A stretch of DNA of 64,000 nucleotides from Metallibacterium scheffleri (GTDB lineage: Bacteria > Pseudomonadota > Gammaproteobacteria > Xanthomonadales > Rhodanobacteraceae): assembly GCF_002077135.1 (NCBI RefSeq), contig NZ_LDOS01000001.1, forward strand, positions 384,219-448,218. Direction: 5' to 3'. Positions 63,903-64,000 of this stretch are shown piece after piece. Position 1 is the stretch's first letter; each line of letters starts with the position of its first letter. The translations under genes were made by a program, and so were the position numbers. The notes under the pieces were generated by a model that searched no databases, was not told where the DNA came from, and saw only the letters and a program-made list of their open reading frames with translations.

Positions 63903-64000
63903 CTACATCACCCGCGCGAACACCGCCTTCAGATAGCGCCCTTCCGGAGCCGCGACGCGCCAGGGATGATCCGCGCCGGCGCCGCCGACGTGCAGGATCT
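63903..64000 (-). CDS. RlmI-like 23S rRNA methyltransferase, C-terminal end
   Basis: The minus strand from the window edge reads ILHVGGAGADHPWRVA then PEGRYLKAVFARVM and a stop, the typical C-terminus of RlmI/COG1092-type SAM-dependent rRNA methyltransferases (ADHP....PEG.YLKA). Only ~31 residues are present, so the assignment is tentative; the 5' part lies beyond the window. Confidence 0.6.
   Translation of the reverse strand, partial: ILHVGGAGADHPWRVAAPEGRYLKAVFARVM

Overview
High-GC bacterial chromosome, almost certainly a gammaproteobacterium of the Xanthomonadales/Lysobacterales. The main clues are an FkbO/Hyg5-type chorismatase (XanB2-like) next to an aryl-polyene (xanthomonadin-type) gene set, divergent spermidine synthase and biosynthetic arginine decarboxylase, a ubiJ-ubiB pair, and abundant hairpin repeats of the TGGATCCCCGCC...GCGGGGATGACGGG kind. 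No rRNA, tRNA, CRISPR array or phage genes were seen. All family assignments come from reading the translations; no database search was run.

Layout. 1-7 kb is a mobile-element-rich patch: the end of an ABC-2 permease, a group II intron, a MidA-like methyltransferase gene, a TumE/TumA-like toxin-antitoxin module lying between that gene and a truncated near-identical copy of its 5' end, and a second group II intron seated directly behind the terminator of a large, AT-richer TonB-dependent receptor gene. 10-25 kb is mostly housekeeping: AEC permease, speE/speA/tsaC, an AhpD-like protein, a hydroxyacid dehydrogenase, a secreted hydrolase, a tricorn-like S41 protease, trmL and ubiJ/ubiB. At 25-33.5 kb a small exported protein behind a perfect FNR/ANR-type box precedes a two-component system and a tightly packed heavy-metal RND tripartite efflux operon. 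33.6-41.6 kb carries arfB, an acyltransferase, mnmG (with a duplicated 5' end upstream), a second TonB receptor and a heptosyltransferase-like gene. At 41.7-44 kb an IS1634-type insertion sequence splits an outer-membrane beta-barrel gene; removing it with one target copy restores the reading frame exactly.

44.2-51.7 kb is an aryl-polyene gene set: ACP, COG4648 membrane protein, two hotdog dehydratases, acyltransferase, LolA-like carrier, MMPL exporter and FabG-like reductase, all overlapping on the minus strand, with the chorismatase that would supply the 3-hydroxybenzoate starter divergent from it. No ketosynthase is present. 51.7-64 kb holds a GNAT/ATP-grasp (RLAN-RimK) pair, pepN, a PLP dehydratase, an Mrr-like endonuclease, a CtaG-like protein, a DUF3014 protein, an SpmA-SpmB fusion, an EamA and a TauE permease, and the end of an RlmI-like methyltransferase.

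The observations most worth a second look are: two independent cases of a gene whose 5' end is duplicated upstream of the intact copy (midA-like with a TA module between; mnmG with a leader ORF whose stop overlaps the mnmG start); a possible small structured RNA with its own terminator at 35.3-35.4 kb; the ketosynthase-less aryl-polyene locus; and the IS-split barrel gene.
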